This document shows positions 51,922 to 62,139 of a DNA stretch of 64,000 nt, in pieces. Each line of letters begins with the position of its first letter. The first letter of the stretch is position 1. Source of the DNA: Bacteroidales bacterium (GTDB taxonomy: Bacteria > Bacteroidota > Bacteroidia > Bacteroidales > UBA12077). The notes under the pieces are model-generated. The model searched no databases. It was not told where the DNA came from and saw only the letters and a list, made by a program, of their open reading frames with translations. A program made the position numbers and the translations under genes. The stretch covers positions 1 through 64,000 of the forward strand of contig JANQHE010000076.1 of NCBI GenBank assembly GCA_028282785.1, read 5' to 3'.

Positions 51922-53094
51922 ATGATATTAGTTGATAAACCTTACATATCGGATTTTTTTATAAAGAATCTTAAAGAAAATAATTTTCCTGTAATTGATA
52001 CTCCTACGGCAAGAGAGATGCTTAAGAATGATGATTTTAATTGGATTAGTGAGGAAGATGCAATTATTACACACCGGAAAAATAAAAACAATAGAGTTTA
52101 TACGAATTCCGAAAATTCGATAGCTTGGATTGAGCAAAAACTTAATTCATCAGATCTTTCCAAAAATATTAATGTTTTTAAAAACAAAATTAAGTTTAGG
52201 GAGCTTATAAAAGATTTAAATCCGGAATACTTTTTTAAAGGAGTAAAATATGATGAGTTAAGAAAGCTTGATCTTAAAGATTTGAAATTCCCATTTATTT
52301 TAAAACCGGCGGTTGGATTTTTTAGTATTGGTGTTTACAAAATTGATGATGAGAAAAGTTTTTATGAATCATTGGAAAAAATAGAAAATGAAATAGAACT
52401 TTTTAAGAAGGTTTATCCTAAAGAGGTATTGGATGTTAATGATTTCATAATTGAAGATATAATTACAGGTAAAGAATATGCAATTGATTGTTATTTCGAT
52501 GAAAATGGCGAGTTGGTTATTCTAAACATTATGCACCATATTTTTTCATCAGAAAGTGATGTAAGCGATCGCATTTATTCTGGTTCGAAAGAAATTATGT
52601 TCAGATATTATAATGAAATATCCGAATTCTTAAAAACTATAGGTGCAAAAACTGATCTTAAGAATTTTCCTGCCCACGTTGAAGTAAGAATAAATGAAAA
52701 AGGTGAAATACATCCAATTGAAATAAACCCATTGCGATTTGGTGGTTGGCATACTTCCGGTGATTTTATATGGTATGCTTATGGTATAAACTCATATGAT
52801 TACTTTTTAAATAATAAAAAGCCAAACTGGGATAAAATTTTCGAATCCAGAAAAGACAAAATTTACAGCATTGTCATATTAGATAATAATTCAGGTATTG
52901 ATGTAAACGATATTAAATCATTTGATTATAACTTATTATTGAATGATTTTGAGAATATATTAGAGTTAAGGAAGATTGATTTTAAAAATTATCCCATTTT
53001 TGGAATCATGTTTACCGAGACATCAGCTGAAAATAAAAAAGAATTGGAGCAAATTCTTACTTCTGATTTAAAAAAGTACATTAATGCAAAATAA
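51922..53094 (+). CDS. ATP-grasp domain protein
   Basis: 390 residues. The ATP-grasp core is visible from about residue 110: FPFILKPAVGFFSIGVYKI (ATP-binding lysine and glycine loop), IEDIITGKEYAIDCYFDENG, and the metal-ligand end AHVEVRINEKGEIHPIEINPLRFGGWHTS. These enzymes join an acid to an amine or thiol with ATP. The substrate cannot be read from the sequence, and no related biosynthetic genes lie beside it. Confidence 0.82.
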   Translation: MILVDKPYISDFFIKNLKENNFPVIDTPTAREMLKNDDFNWISEEDAIITHRKNKNNRVYTNSENSIAWIEQKLNSSDLSKNINVFKNKIKFRELIKDLNPEYFFKGVKYDELRKLDLKDLKFPFILKPAVGFFSIGVYKIDDEKSFYESLEKIENEIELFKKVYPKEVLDVNDFIIEDIITGKEYAIDCYFDENGELVILNIMHHIFSSESDVSDRIYSGSKEIMFRYYNEISEFLKTIGAKTDLKNFPAHVEVRINEKGEIHPIEINPLRFGGWHTSGDFIWYAYGINSYDYFLNNKKPNWDKIFESRKDKIYSIVILDNNSGIDVNDIKSFDYNLLLNDFENILELRKIDFKNYPIFGIMFTETSAENKKELEQILTSDLKKYINAK

Positions 53095-53279
53095 GGTTTG
53101 TGGATGCACTTTTGACTTTTAAACAAAAAATCTCAAAAATGGGGTGCCTTTTAAATTATTAGTCAACTTTTTTTGACTTGATTCAAAAAAAGTAATAACT
53201 AAGCGAAGTGTTCTCATGAGCAAAACGAGTTAAAAAGGGTCTAGGTCAGAAAGGTTTTTATGATGTCATATAAAAAGGA

Positions 53280-54164
53280 TTAAATTTTGATAGTACTTAA
53301 AGCTTCTTCTTTCTTATTTCTTCTAACTCCAAAATAAATGGCAACACCTCCTGTAAAAAACATTATTAAACTATAAATAGCGGGAGTAATAGCAAATTCA
53401 CTGTTCCCAAGTAAGACAACTGCTATCGTTATTGCTAATGTTCCATTTTGTATTCCCGACTCGATTGAGATAGAAACAGCCCTTCTGTCCAATATTTTAA
53501 ATATTTTAGCTGTATAAAAACCTACCAACATTGTAGCAATATTCAATATTAGGGCTACAATTCCAGCTTGTTGAAAGTACGGAATAACATTTTCTTTTTC
53601 TTTTATTACAACACCAATTATAACCAATGCAACTACAATTCCAGAGGCCTTTCGTACTGGTTTTGCCATTTTCAGGGCAAAGTTCTCTTTATATTTTCTT
53701 ATTATCATTCCTAATCCAACAGGTATAACGATTATAACAAATATTTGGGCAATGGTTGAAATTACATCTAACTTGATTATTTGACCTTGTTCTAAAAATT
53801 GTATTAAAGCAAAATTTACAATAAAAGGTACGGTTAATATTGTAATAAAGCTGCTAATTGCAGTTAATGAAACAGATAATGCAAGGTCTCCTTTAGCCAA
53901 ATGGGCTATTAAATTAGAAGTTGGACCTCCCGGGCATGCAGCTAAAATCATGATTCCTATAGCGATTTCTGGCTTTAATGGAAATATTAAAGCAATTATA
54001 AAGCCTATTAATGGTAATAATATTAGCTGATTGGTTAGCCCGATTAAAATTGCTTTCGGGTAAACAAATATTCTTTTAAAATCATCCATTACTAATGATA
54101 ATCCCATTCCAAGCATAATTATAATTAATGAACCAGCTAAAATAATAGTTGAAATTTTGTCCAT
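53280..54164 (-). CDS. Bile acid:sodium symporter (BASS)-family transporter
   Basis: 294 residues with about nine to ten membrane helices. LAACPGGPTSNLIAHLAKGDLALSVSLTAISSF is the family's conserved crossover region. It moves organic anions with sodium across the inner membrane; the substrate is unknown. It stands alone, with no close partner gene on its strand. Confidence 0.87.
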   Translation of the reverse strand: MDKISTIILAGSLIIIMLGMGLSLVMDDFKRIFVYPKAILIGLTNQLILLPLIGFIIALIFPLKPEIAIGIMILAACPGGPTSNLIAHLAKGDLALSVSLTAISSFITILTVPFIVNFALIQFLEQGQIIKLDVISTIAQIFVIIVIPVGLGMIIRKYKENFALKMAKPVRKASGIVVALVIIGVVIKEKENVIPYFQQAGIVALILNIATMLVGFYTAKIFKILDRRAVSISIESGIQNGTLAITIAVVLLGNSEFAITPAIYSLIMFFTGGVAIYFGVRRNKKEEALSTIKI

Positions 54165-54659
54165 AATTTAGAGTATTAGTTTGGTGAAAAGTAAGCAATC
54201 TTTTTATGAACTAAAAGTCTTTTTGTCTTAATGGTTAGATTACAGCAGTTTACAAAATAAGCCTTATTTTGTTCATTTGGTTTTCAAAGATAAAATTGCT
54301 AATTTGAGCCCCACACTTTAAAGAATGGGGTTATTGAATTGAATGGGAAAAGAAATTTAGAGATAAATTGCCCTTCCCAATTAGCAATTAGCCCTAAAAT
54401 CTACCTTTATAGAGCACCGTATTATGCGGTGCTCTGAAGTTTTTGTATGTTATAAAACACTTTTTAAAGTGAGTTGCAAAGCAAATAGTTACAAATAACG
54501 TTTATATGATTTGTTTTAAGTTTCGGTAAATGAATAACTAAAACTTAACTTTCATAACATTAAAATCTATTTCTTAAGTTAAGATTAAATCTTCTGTATG
54601 TTGTAACCAGTAGGCTTTTTTATCGTAATGAATGATAACAACAACAAAAATTAATAAAT
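54165..54659. other. Gene-free region with several hairpins (possible small RNA)
   Basis: About 495 bases have no supported gene. On the plus strand are a perfect hairpin ACAAAATAAG/CTTATTTTGT (54252-54272), a CCCC...GGGG pair (about 54310-54331), a TGGGAA/TTCCCA pair, and a strong terminator-like hairpin at 54411-54435. Together they suggest a short structured transcript ending near 54445, or leftover regulatory elements. Confidence 0.35.
54411..54444 (+). terminator. Orphan terminator-like hairpin
   Basis: AGAGCACCG-TATTATG-CGGTGCTCT is a perfect 9-base stem followed by GAAGTTTTT. No gene lies directly upstream on the plus strand, so it may end an unannotated RNA. Confidence 0.65.
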
Positions 54660-54788
54660 ATGAAGAAAAGAATACTTTTATTTTTAGTATTGTTTACTGC
54701 AGTAATTTTAAGCTCTTGCTCATCGCATGCATATTGTCCGGCATATGCGGATAATTCAACAGAAGATACAGAAAAAATTACAAGTTAA
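54660..54788 (+). CDS. Small lipoprotein of 42 residues
   Basis: The gene starts with ATG 54660 and encodes MKKRILLFLVLFTAVILSSC as a lipoprotein signal with cleavage before Cys20 (lipobox LSSC), then a 23-residue mature part (CSSHAYCPAYADNSTEDT and on). A terminator hairpin follows 30 bases later, and a longer leader lies upstream, so it is likely a real short gene. Its function is unknown; such short SSC lipoproteins with CPAY or CPTY motifs are common in Bacteroidota. Confidence 0.7.
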   Translation: MKKRILLFLVLFTAVILSSCSSHAYCPAYADNSTEDTEKITS

Positions 54789-54817
54789 GTATTAAGGTTT
54801 GGTACTTATTATACAGT

Positions 54818-54850
54818 GTTCATTTCAATAATTGAAATGAACATTTTTTG
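54818..54850 (+). terminator. Terminator after the small lipoprotein gene
   Basis: TGTTCATTTC-AATAATT-GAAATGAACA is a perfect stem-loop followed by TTTTTTG. Confidence 0.85.
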
Positions 54851-55005
54851 TTTTAAATGGGACAAATTTCAATTTAAATCATTGGTGTTTTATAGATGTT
54901 AATTAGAAAAATTGTCCTAAAATATTGAGTATATGATTCACAGTTTACTCTTGGTAATATTTTATTTTATAAAGGTATAATTGCAACTAAGACTTATACT
55001 TTTTT

Positions 55006-55013
55006 TATATTTG
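55006..55013 (+). promoter_or_regulatory. Bacteroidetes-type -7 promoter element for the TPR gene
   Basis: TATATTTG matches TAnnTTTG. A TTG lies about 22 bases upstream (54981) as a -33 candidate, and the gene start is 36 bases downstream. Confidence 0.65.
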
Positions 55014-55048
55014 ACACTTCTTCTGTTTAGTTTACAACAAGATTGATT

Positions 55049-56995
55049 ATGAGAACTAGTATTGTTGCTTTATTATTAAATCTAATAAGTTTAATTGTAT
55101 TTTCCCAGGACTTTTTTCATTGGTACGACGTTAAAAATCAAATAAAAGAAGATATTGATTACAGTTATCTGGATGAAGATTATTTAAAAAAGGGTATAAA
55201 TAAGGAACTTGCATTTGCTAAAGCTACTAAAGCGATGGACAGAATGTATAGAGGTGATTTTATAGAGGCATATAAAGATATTAAACAAGTAATTGAGCTT
55301 GATCCCGAAAGTGATTACCCTTTTGTATTAAAAGGTTTATGCTGTATCGAATTAGATTCTATTCCTCAATCAAAAAAAGCTTTTGAACGAGCTAACCAAA
55401 TAGATGATCAAAATGAAATTACTATCTTCTACCTAGGCTATATAAGTAGGATTGTTAATGAATATGATAAAGCAAAGGAATACTATAAATCCTTAATTAA
55501 AAAAGATAAAAGATCATTTTTGGGTTATTACGGATTAGGAAATATGTATTTTTCATTGGGTAAATTTCTTAATGCAAAGCAATATTATACAAAGGCTGTG
55601 AAAATAAATCCGGATTTTTATGAAGGGTTTTATAATATAGGTATTATTGAACTTTTATATCATGAACCAAAAAATGCTATAAAGTATTTTCAGTCTGCTA
55701 TTGCTGCAAATAAAGAATTTTCCAGTGCATATCATATACTTGGATTAATTTATTATTATAATGATGAAGAAACAAAAGCTAAAGAATATTGGGATAAAGC
55801 AATTGAGCTTAAACCGGATAAGCCATTATACCTGTTGTCTAGAGGAGTTTGGTATTTAAATAATGATGACATTGACAACGGTTATAATGAAATTGTACAT
55901 ATGATCAATGTAACTAGTGGAGAAACCTACCTCTTTTCGGATTTTGGAGACTTTAATGACGAGAAAGTAAAAAATACTGTAAAACAATTAGTTGTTTTTG
56001 ATAAGAATATTCATCTTGTGGAAGATACAATTAAACCTATGTTAAAATGGTATTTATGTTACTCAATTTATGGTTACTATAAATATGCCAAAGAAAAAAT
56101 TGATGAAGCTTATAAGATTGACAGTTCAGGTTCTTTAATAAATTATTTCAAAGGGAATGAATATGAAAATTATATGTATTACCCAGAAGCAATTAGTTAT
56201 TATGAGAGGTCATTGGATAAAGATCCTTTTATTGCAGAAACTTATTTAAAGCTGGGAATATTACATTTCAGGCAAAAAAAATATGACGAGTCAATCAATT
56301 ACATTACAACATTTTTGAATCATAATGATACGGCAAAAATTGCTTATCGGTGTAGAGGTACATCATACATGAAGAATAAAAAGTTTAACGAAGCATTAAA
56401 AGATTTCGAAATTTTCATTAAAAAAGATTCTACAGATTTTGATATTTTATTCAATAAAGCAATGTGTCATAAAGAATTGGGGCAGTTTACAGAATCTATT
56501 AAAACATTTCAAAGGGTCATTGAGAATAATAGTGATAGTTATGAAAGTTATTATTTTTGTGCGCAGTGCAGATACAAGGTAAAAGATTTTGATAATGCAT
56601 TATCAGATTTAGATAGCATTCCAGATGATTATTTAAACAAAAATCCTGAAATATATCATCTTAAAGGTAGAATAAAAGCACAACTTAAATTATATAATGA
56701 AGCAATTTCAGATTTTACCTCAGGGTTAAAACAAGATTCCGATAATATAGATTTATTAAGCGAGAGGGGTAAATTATATTATTTTATAGGTGATAACAAT
56801 AATGCTTTTATTGATTACAGTAAATTAATACAATTAGATCCTGAAATAGCAGCGGCATATTACGTTAGAGGAGTGATCCTTGTAAAACTTAAACGATTCT
56901 CTGAAGCCTGCTCAGATTTCAAAACAGCAGAATCAAAAGGATATGTAGTTCCTCGGAATGCATTTGCAATTTGTAATCTTAATATTAAAGATTAA
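55049..56995 (+). CDS. Tetratricopeptide-repeat protein, secreted or periplasmic
   Basis: 648 residues from ATG 55049. A signal peptide (ending near LIVFSQ) is followed by many TPR units along the whole length, for example FLGYYGLGNMYFSLGKFLNAKQYYTKAVKINPD near residue 155 and the run to the C terminus. TPR arrays bind other proteins. It overlaps no gene and is followed directly by the DUF985 gene (the stop codon ends one base before its ATG). Confidence 0.85.
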   Translation: MRTSIVALLLNLISLIVFSQDFFHWYDVKNQIKEDIDYSYLDEDYLKKGINKELAFAKATKAMDRMYRGDFIEAYKDIKQVIELDPESDYPFVLKGLCCIELDSIPQSKKAFERANQIDDQNEITIFYLGYISRIVNEYDKAKEYYKSLIKKDKRSFLGYYGLGNMYFSLGKFLNAKQYYTKAVKINPDFYEGFYNIGIIELLYHEPKNAIKYFQSAIAANKEFSSAYHILGLIYYYNDEETKAKEYWDKAIELKPDKPLYLLSRGVWYLNNDDIDNGYNEIVHMINVTSGETYLFSDFGDFNDEKVKNTVKQLVVFDKNIHLVEDTIKPMLKWYLCYSIYGYYKYAKEKIDEAYKIDSSGSLINYFKGNEYENYMYYPEAISYYERSLDKDPFIAETYLKLGILHFRQKKYDESINYITTFLNHNDTAKIAYRCRGTSYMKNKKFNEALKDFEIFIKKDSTDFDILFNKAMCHKELGQFTESIKTFQRVIENNSDSYESYYFCAQCRYKVKDFDNALSDLDSIPDDYLNKNPEIYHLKGRIKAQLKLYNEAISDFTSGLKQDSDNIDLLSERGKLYYFIGDNNNAFIDYSKLIQLDPEIAAAYYVRGVILVKLKRFSEACSDFKTAESKGYVVPRNAFAICNLNIKD

Positions 56996-57460
56996 ATGGA
57001 AATAGTAAAAAATTTAATTAAAAAGTACCAACTTAAGCCACATCCAGAAGGCGGGTATTACAGAGAAGTATATAGGTCAGAGCAGATAGTGAACTCGCCA
57101 ATCAATAATAATGAAAGAAATGCATTAACACATATTTATTTTCTTTTAGTCAAAAATCAGGTAAGTCGGTTTCATAAAGTCTATCACGATGAAATCTGGA
57201 ATTTTTATGAAGGAGCTCCTTTAAAATTAATTGAGTTTTATAATAGTGAGATTTGCGAAACTATCATTGGCCGGGATTCTTATATCAAGGTAATTAAAGG
57301 AGGTGTATTTCAGGCTGCAGAAACAACTGGTGAGTATACTCTGGTTGGTTGCTCAGTAGCCCCGGGATTTGATTTTAGTGATTTTTCATTTTTAAATGAA
57401 AATGAAGAATTAACAAATAAAATCAGAATGAAATTTCCGAACTACGGAAAGTTTATATAG
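56996..57460 (+). CDS. DUF985 (cupin_5) family protein
   Basis: 154 residues. Typical phrases are LKPHPEGGYYREVYRS at the N terminus, THIYFLLVKNQVSRFHKVYHDEIWNFYEGAPL in the middle and VGCSVAPGFDFSDFSF at the end. The fold is a cupin with possible metal binding (His and Glu residues); the reaction is unknown. Confidence 0.88.
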   Translation: MEIVKNLIKKYQLKPHPEGGYYREVYRSEQIVNSPINNNERNALTHIYFLLVKNQVSRFHKVYHDEIWNFYEGAPLKLIEFYNSEICETIIGRDSYIKVIKGGVFQAAETTGEYTLVGCSVAPGFDFSDFSFLNENEELTNKIRMKFPNYGKFI

Positions 57461-57539
57461 GACTATAAATTAGCTACTTAACTTATGCTGGGTTTCAGTA
57501 ACTTCTAAATGTTATCTTAACGAATACTTAATGTTAATT

Positions 57540-57572
57540 TTTGCATATTTTTTGGGTAAAAAAATACATTTG
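57540..57572 (+). promoter_or_regulatory. Bacteroidetes-type promoter of the HAMP-GAF gene
   Basis: TTTG (57540-57543) is followed after 21 bases by TACATTTG (57565-57572), a full -33/-7 pair. The gene starts 15 bases later, so the leader is very short. Confidence 0.65.
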
Positions 57573-57586
57573 TTTCCAAAAAAAAG

Positions 57587-59542
57587 ATGAAATTTATAAA
57601 CGCTACGATTAAATCAAGGTTGGTTAGTACAGCTATTGGGATTACATTGATTTTAGTTAGCCTTGGTATAATTACCAACATAAATTTAAAGAACACCTTT
57701 AAGCAGTATTCTTTATTAAGCATAGTTGACGCTATAAATACAGAGGAGCTGGAAATTCGGAAATACGAAAAAGATTTTCTATTAAAAGAAACTTCTAATA
57801 CTGAATTTTATAAAACAGAGAATAGTGTCTTACTAGACTCTTTATATTCAACATTGAAAAATGTCGAAAGTGAAATATTCTTTTTGAAAGAAGATGGCAT
57901 AATATCTAATCTTGGACTATTTCAAAATGTTACATTAATTGAAAATGGTTTTGAAGATTACAGACATAATTTCGACTTACTAAAAACACAAATTATTCAA
58001 AAGGGGTTTAAAGATTTCGGTTTAGTTGGACAAATGCGTGCTCAGATACATTCGGTAGAAGGAATCGTTGAAGAACAAAATAACCTTCAGTATTCAAAAT
58101 TAATGCTAACACTTCGACGACATGAAAAAGATTATTTGTTAAGAAAAGATCTAAAATATCGCGATCGATTTGATAAAGTGGTTGATGAATTTACAAAGGT
58201 ATTGGAAGTAAGCAGATCTCAAGATGCAGAGACTATTGCTGAATACCTTGGGAATTACCAGGATATATTCCACAGAGTAATTGAAAAAGATATGATTATT
58301 GGGCTAAAAGAAGATAGAGGTTTAATGAATTCATTAAATGAGAGTATTGTTCAAATCGAGAAAAATTTAGCTATTTTATATGCTTCTATTTATGAGAATT
58401 CAAAACGAAAAATATCAAAAGCGACGCTAATGTTATTTTTATTAATTGGATTTTTTTCCATTACTATTTTAGTTTTTATATACAGAGATTCGAAATATAT
58501 AGTAAATTCAATTAATAGTTTGAGACAATATATTAATCGTCTTGGAAAAGGAGAATTGCCCGGAAAGATTGAAGTAGTAAATACGGATGAGATATCTGAT
58601 ATGAAAAGATCGATCAATGAACTTACGAAGAATTTAAAGCAAACCAGAGATTTTGTGATTGAAGTTGGTAACGGTAATTTTAAAGAAGAAATAAATGTAT
58701 TTAATGGAGAAGGAGAATTAGGCAGTAATTTGATCTTAATGAGAAAGAAGTTGTTACAAGTCCAATCTGAGCGTGAGCAGCAACAAATCGAATCTGAAAG
58801 AAGAATTTGGAACAATGAAGGAATAGGTCTGTTTGCAGATATACTTCGCTCAAACAATAATAATATTGAAGATTTATCTTTTGAGATTATAAAGAATCTT
58901 GTACAATACTTAAATGCAAATCAGGGGGGAGTCTTTATTAGAAATGAAGAAGACAAAAGCGATGTTTATTTCAACCTAACTGCGGCATATGCTTATGATC
59001 GTAAAAAATTCTTAGAAAAAAGAGTTTCTCTTGGAGAAGGAATGCTCGGAACGTGTGCCATAGAAGCTAAAACGGTCTATATGACCGAAATTCCAAATCA
59101 TTATATTGAAATAACTTCAGGTTTGGGAGGAGCCAACCCTAGCAGCTTATTAATAGTGCCATTAAAAAGAGAAGAGGAAGTGCTGGGAATGATCGAAATA
59201 GCATCTTTTAATAAATTAGAAAAACATGAAATCGAATTTGTTGAGAAAATAGCTGAAAATGTTGCTTCACAGTTATATTTTGTACAAATGAATATTAAAA
59301 CCAATAATTTGCTGGAAGAAACTAAAAATCAAGCAGAAGAGATGTTAACGCAGGAAGAAGAGATGAGGCAGAATATGGAAGAGCTTACTGTTACACAGGA
59401 AAGATTAGCAAGTAGAGAAGAAGAGTTGTTGCGTGAAATTGAAGAATTAAAAATTAAGAATACTGAACTATTTCAGAAACTTGGAGAAGATGAAAAAACA
59501 CAAAGTGAGTTTGATTACGAATCTTCTGCATTAAAAAATTAA
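57587..59542 (+). CDS. Membrane sensor with HAMP and GAF domains, no kinase domain
   Basis: 651 residues: one helix near 12-31, an extracytoplasmic helical domain (about 35-275) rich in charged residues, a second helix near 280-299, HAMP-like linker (about 300-350), a GAF domain (about 420-565; GEGMLGTCAIEAKTVYMTEIPNHY), and a C-terminal coiled coil. There is no histidine kinase, PP2C or cyclase domain, so it probably signals by binding a partner. It has its own promoter and a terminator. Confidence 0.8.
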   Translation: MKFINATIKSRLVSTAIGITLILVSLGIITNINLKNTFKQYSLLSIVDAINTEELEIRKYEKDFLLKETSNTEFYKTENSVLLDSLYSTLKNVESEIFFLKEDGIISNLGLFQNVTLIENGFEDYRHNFDLLKTQIIQKGFKDFGLVGQMRAQIHSVEGIVEEQNNLQYSKLMLTLRRHEKDYLLRKDLKYRDRFDKVVDEFTKVLEVSRSQDAETIAEYLGNYQDIFHRVIEKDMIIGLKEDRGLMNSLNESIVQIEKNLAILYASIYENSKRKISKATLMLFLLIGFFSITILVFIYRDSKYIVNSINSLRQYINRLGKGELPGKIEVVNTDEISDMKRSINELTKNLKQTRDFVIEVGNGNFKEEINVFNGEGELGSNLILMRKKLLQVQSEREQQQIESERRIWNNEGIGLFADILRSNNNNIEDLSFEIIKNLVQYLNANQGGVFIRNEEDKSDVYFNLTAAYAYDRKKFLEKRVSLGEGMLGTCAIEAKTVYMTEIPNHYIEITSGLGGANPSSLLIVPLKREEEVLGMIEIASFNKLEKHEIEFVEKIAENVASQLYFVQMNIKTNNLLEETKNQAEEMLTQEEEMRQNMEELTVTQERLASREEELLREIEELKIKNTELFQKLGEDEKTQSEFDYESSALKN

Positions 59543-59574
59543 ATTCCGGCATTAATTTTTAAGGGATTAAAAGG

Positions 59575-59606
59575 TGCTACGCTGTTTAGTGTAGCATTCT
59601 TTTTTA
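59575..59606 (+). terminator. Terminator after the HAMP-GAF gene
   Basis: TGCTAC-...-GTAGCA forms a hairpin around a 10-base loop, followed by TTCTTTTTTAATATTTTTTT. Confidence 0.7.
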
Positions 59607-59787
59607 ATATTTTTTTAAGAAATGGTACATTTTATTCAAGTCAGGAAAAAAGCATTTAAAGATTTAATATTACTTGTTCATTCTTATTTTAATATTATTT
59701 TCATGGATGTTATGTTCCTTTGTATTGATAATTTAATAATTAAAGTCAGATTTGTAACTTTACAAAACTCAAATTCCTTGTTTTAAC

Positions 59788-62064
59788 ATGAAAACTAAGT
59801 TATTGTTAGTAATCATTTTATTTATATCAGCAGGCTTTACATTTTCTCAAGAAAATGATACAATTCCCAAAGCAAAAATAGGATTGGTTTTAAGTGGTGG
59901 TGGAGCTAAAGGATTAGCGCACATTGGAGTATTAAAAGTGTTAGAAGAAATAGGTATTTCTCCGGATTATATAACTGGAACAAGTATGGGGGCCGTAGTT
60001 GGCGCTTTATATTCTATGGGATATACAGCAGATGAAATCTCTGAAATGAACGAAAATGCTGATTGGGAAATGCTATTGTCAGATCGAATTCCCTTAAATG
60101 AAGTGGTTTTCGAAGAAAAATATGAATATAAAAAATATATCTGGGGAATTCCAATTCGTAATTATGAGTTTAAACTTCCTTCTGGTATGATAGAAGGCCA
60201 ACAATTAGAAAAGTTTTTTGCATCATTGATGTGGCCGTTGCCCGAAATGGAAAACTATGATAGTTTGCCAATTCCTTTTCATTGTATGGGTGTTGACCTA
60301 ATTAGTGGAAAGTTAATTGAGTTTGACTCAGGTAATTTACAAGAAAGTATAAAAGCAAGTATGTCAATACCCAGTATTTTTGCACCGGAAATTATAGATA
60401 CTATGGTTTTTGTTGATGGTGGAGTTTTACGTAATTTTCCGGTGGATGAGGTTAGAGAAATGGGAGCAGATTACGTGATTGGTGTTTTTGTTGGATTTGA
60501 AGAAGAAGTAACTAAAGAGGATTTATTTTCACTGTCAGATGTTCTTTCAAGGGCAACAGTATTTCTGGGAATCTTTGATTCAAAAGAGCAGATGAAAAAA
60601 ACAAATCTTTTAATAGAACCTAACCTGAATGGTTTAGGTGCTTCGGATTTTGCTAAAAACAAAAAAATTGAGCATTACGGTGAAGTAGCAGCTCTTGAAA
60701 TACAGAAAAAGTTATATCATCTGGCAGATTCATTAAATCTTTCGTACAGGCCGGTAAAAAAGATAGATCAGCCCGAAAAAATATTTATTAAGGAAATTAA
60801 AGTAATAAATGATCGACCTTTTGTTGCAGACCGTTTCATTATAAAGAAATCAGGCATAGAAGAGGGATCATATGTAACAAAAGAAGATATGAGTGAGGCG
60901 GTTGATAAAATATATGGTACACAATATTTTAAAAAAGTAACTTATACGTTAAAGAAACTAGATAACGAAAATTATAGATTATATTTTAAAGTAAAGGAAA
61001 GCACCAGGGCATTTCTTAATATTGCAGCACATTATGATAATCAGTTTGGCCCGGGATTAATTACAAATTTAACCTTACGCAACTATTTAGCACCGGAATC
61101 AAGAGCAACGGTTTCACTAAATATTGCTGAAAATCCAGGCCTTAAGATTAATATTAATAAATATTGGGGTAAAAATCAACGTATTATGGATAACTATTTT
61201 GTTGATTGGTATCAAAATGAACATTCTCTTTATGATAATAATATTGATATAGGATCGTACAGGTTAAACTATTTTACGATCGGTGGAGGTGTAAAATATT
61301 CAATAGCTGTTAATCAACAAATGAGTGTTCTTGGATTTTATGAGATTCAAAGATTTAAACCAAAAGATAACTTAAGAAATTATTTTGATGTACCAAGTTT
61401 TGAAAGTTATGGGCACAAAGGATTTGGATATAAGCTTTGTTTTAATATAAATACGACAGACGATAATTTCTTTCCAAACCGGGGGCTTAAGTTAGATATT
61501 TGTTATAAATACAACTTTAAACCAAAGTTAGATTATGAAATTAACAATATAGATAAAGCTGCAATGGAAACGGCTGCATTTTTTGATGAAGATCCGGAGG
61601 ATTTTTATTTGGGGTATACAAATTTAGAGATGTATCTTACAATTTTAAAGAAATTAACACTTAGTGTGAAAGCTACTACAGGTATTTCATCTGGTTCTTC
61701 TACGGGAATCGGAAATTATATGATTGGAGGCAGTTACTATACGGAAAGATTTGGTTATATACCGTTCGTTGGGATGAGTTTTTCAGAATCAATTGTATCT
61801 AATTTTGGTTTATTGGGAGGAGGAATAGATATTCAAATTATACCCAGAGTATATATATCATCCAGAGCAAATATCGGATTTTATACGGAATCAAAAAATG
61901 ATATGTTAGATTATGTTGCTAATGCACCCTGGAAATCTTATTTAAAAGGTTTTTCGGCCGGTATAAGAGCAACAACAATCCTAGGACCTATTAGTATTAT
62001 GTATTCAGATAATGATTTTGATGAAAACATTCGTTGGTACGTTAGTATAGGTTACCCATTTTAA
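59788..62064 (+). CDS. Patatin-like phospholipase with C-terminal BamA-type barrel
   Basis: 758 residues. A signal peptide is followed by the patatin domain: oxyanion loop GLVLSGGGAKGLAHIG (about residues 31-46), nucleophile GTSMG (Ser in GxSxG) and catalytic Asp in VDGGV (about residue 210). The C-terminal part has POTRA-like and Omp85 (BamA-type) barrel strands, ending YVSIGYPF. This layout is that of PlpD-like type Vd autotransporters or outer-membrane patatins. It may hydrolyse phospholipids at or outside the outer membrane. Confidence 0.88.
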   Translation: MKTKLLLVIILFISAGFTFSQENDTIPKAKIGLVLSGGGAKGLAHIGVLKVLEEIGISPDYITGTSMGAVVGALYSMGYTADEISEMNENADWEMLLSDRIPLNEVVFEEKYEYKKYIWGIPIRNYEFKLPSGMIEGQQLEKFFASLMWPLPEMENYDSLPIPFHCMGVDLISGKLIEFDSGNLQESIKASMSIPSIFAPEIIDTMVFVDGGVLRNFPVDEVREMGADYVIGVFVGFEEEVTKEDLFSLSDVLSRATVFLGIFDSKEQMKKTNLLIEPNLNGLGASDFAKNKKIEHYGEVAALEIQKKLYHLADSLNLSYRPVKKIDQPEKIFIKEIKVINDRPFVADRFIIKKSGIEEGSYVTKEDMSEAVDKIYGTQYFKKVTYTLKKLDNENYRLYFKVKESTRAFLNIAAHYDNQFGPGLITNLTLRNYLAPESRATVSLNIAENPGLKININKYWGKNQRIMDNYFVDWYQNEHSLYDNNIDIGSYRLNYFTIGGGVKYSIAVNQQMSVLGFYEIQRFKPKDNLRNYFDVPSFESYGHKGFGYKLCFNINTTDDNFFPNRGLKLDICYKYNFKPKLDYEINNIDKAAMETAAFFDEDPEDFYLGYTNLEMYLTILKKLTLSVKATTGISSGSSTGIGNYMIGGSYYTERFGYIPFVGMSFSESIVSNFGLLGGGIDIQIIPRVYISSRANIGFYTESKNDMLDYVANAPWKSYLKGFSAGIRATTILGPISIMYSDNDFDENIRWYVSIGYPF

Positions 62065-62100
62065 ATTATAGAGTTATTTAGTCGATTCATAAAAAGTGAT

Positions 62101-62108
62101 TATATTTG
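62101..62108 (+). promoter_or_regulatory. Bacteroidetes-type -7 promoter element (TATATTTG)
   Basis: TATATTTG matches TAnnTTTG, 31 bases before the deacetylase gene. Confidence 0.6.
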
Positions 62109-62139
62109 TTAAATTCCGAATCGAACCGGAGAGTTTTAA

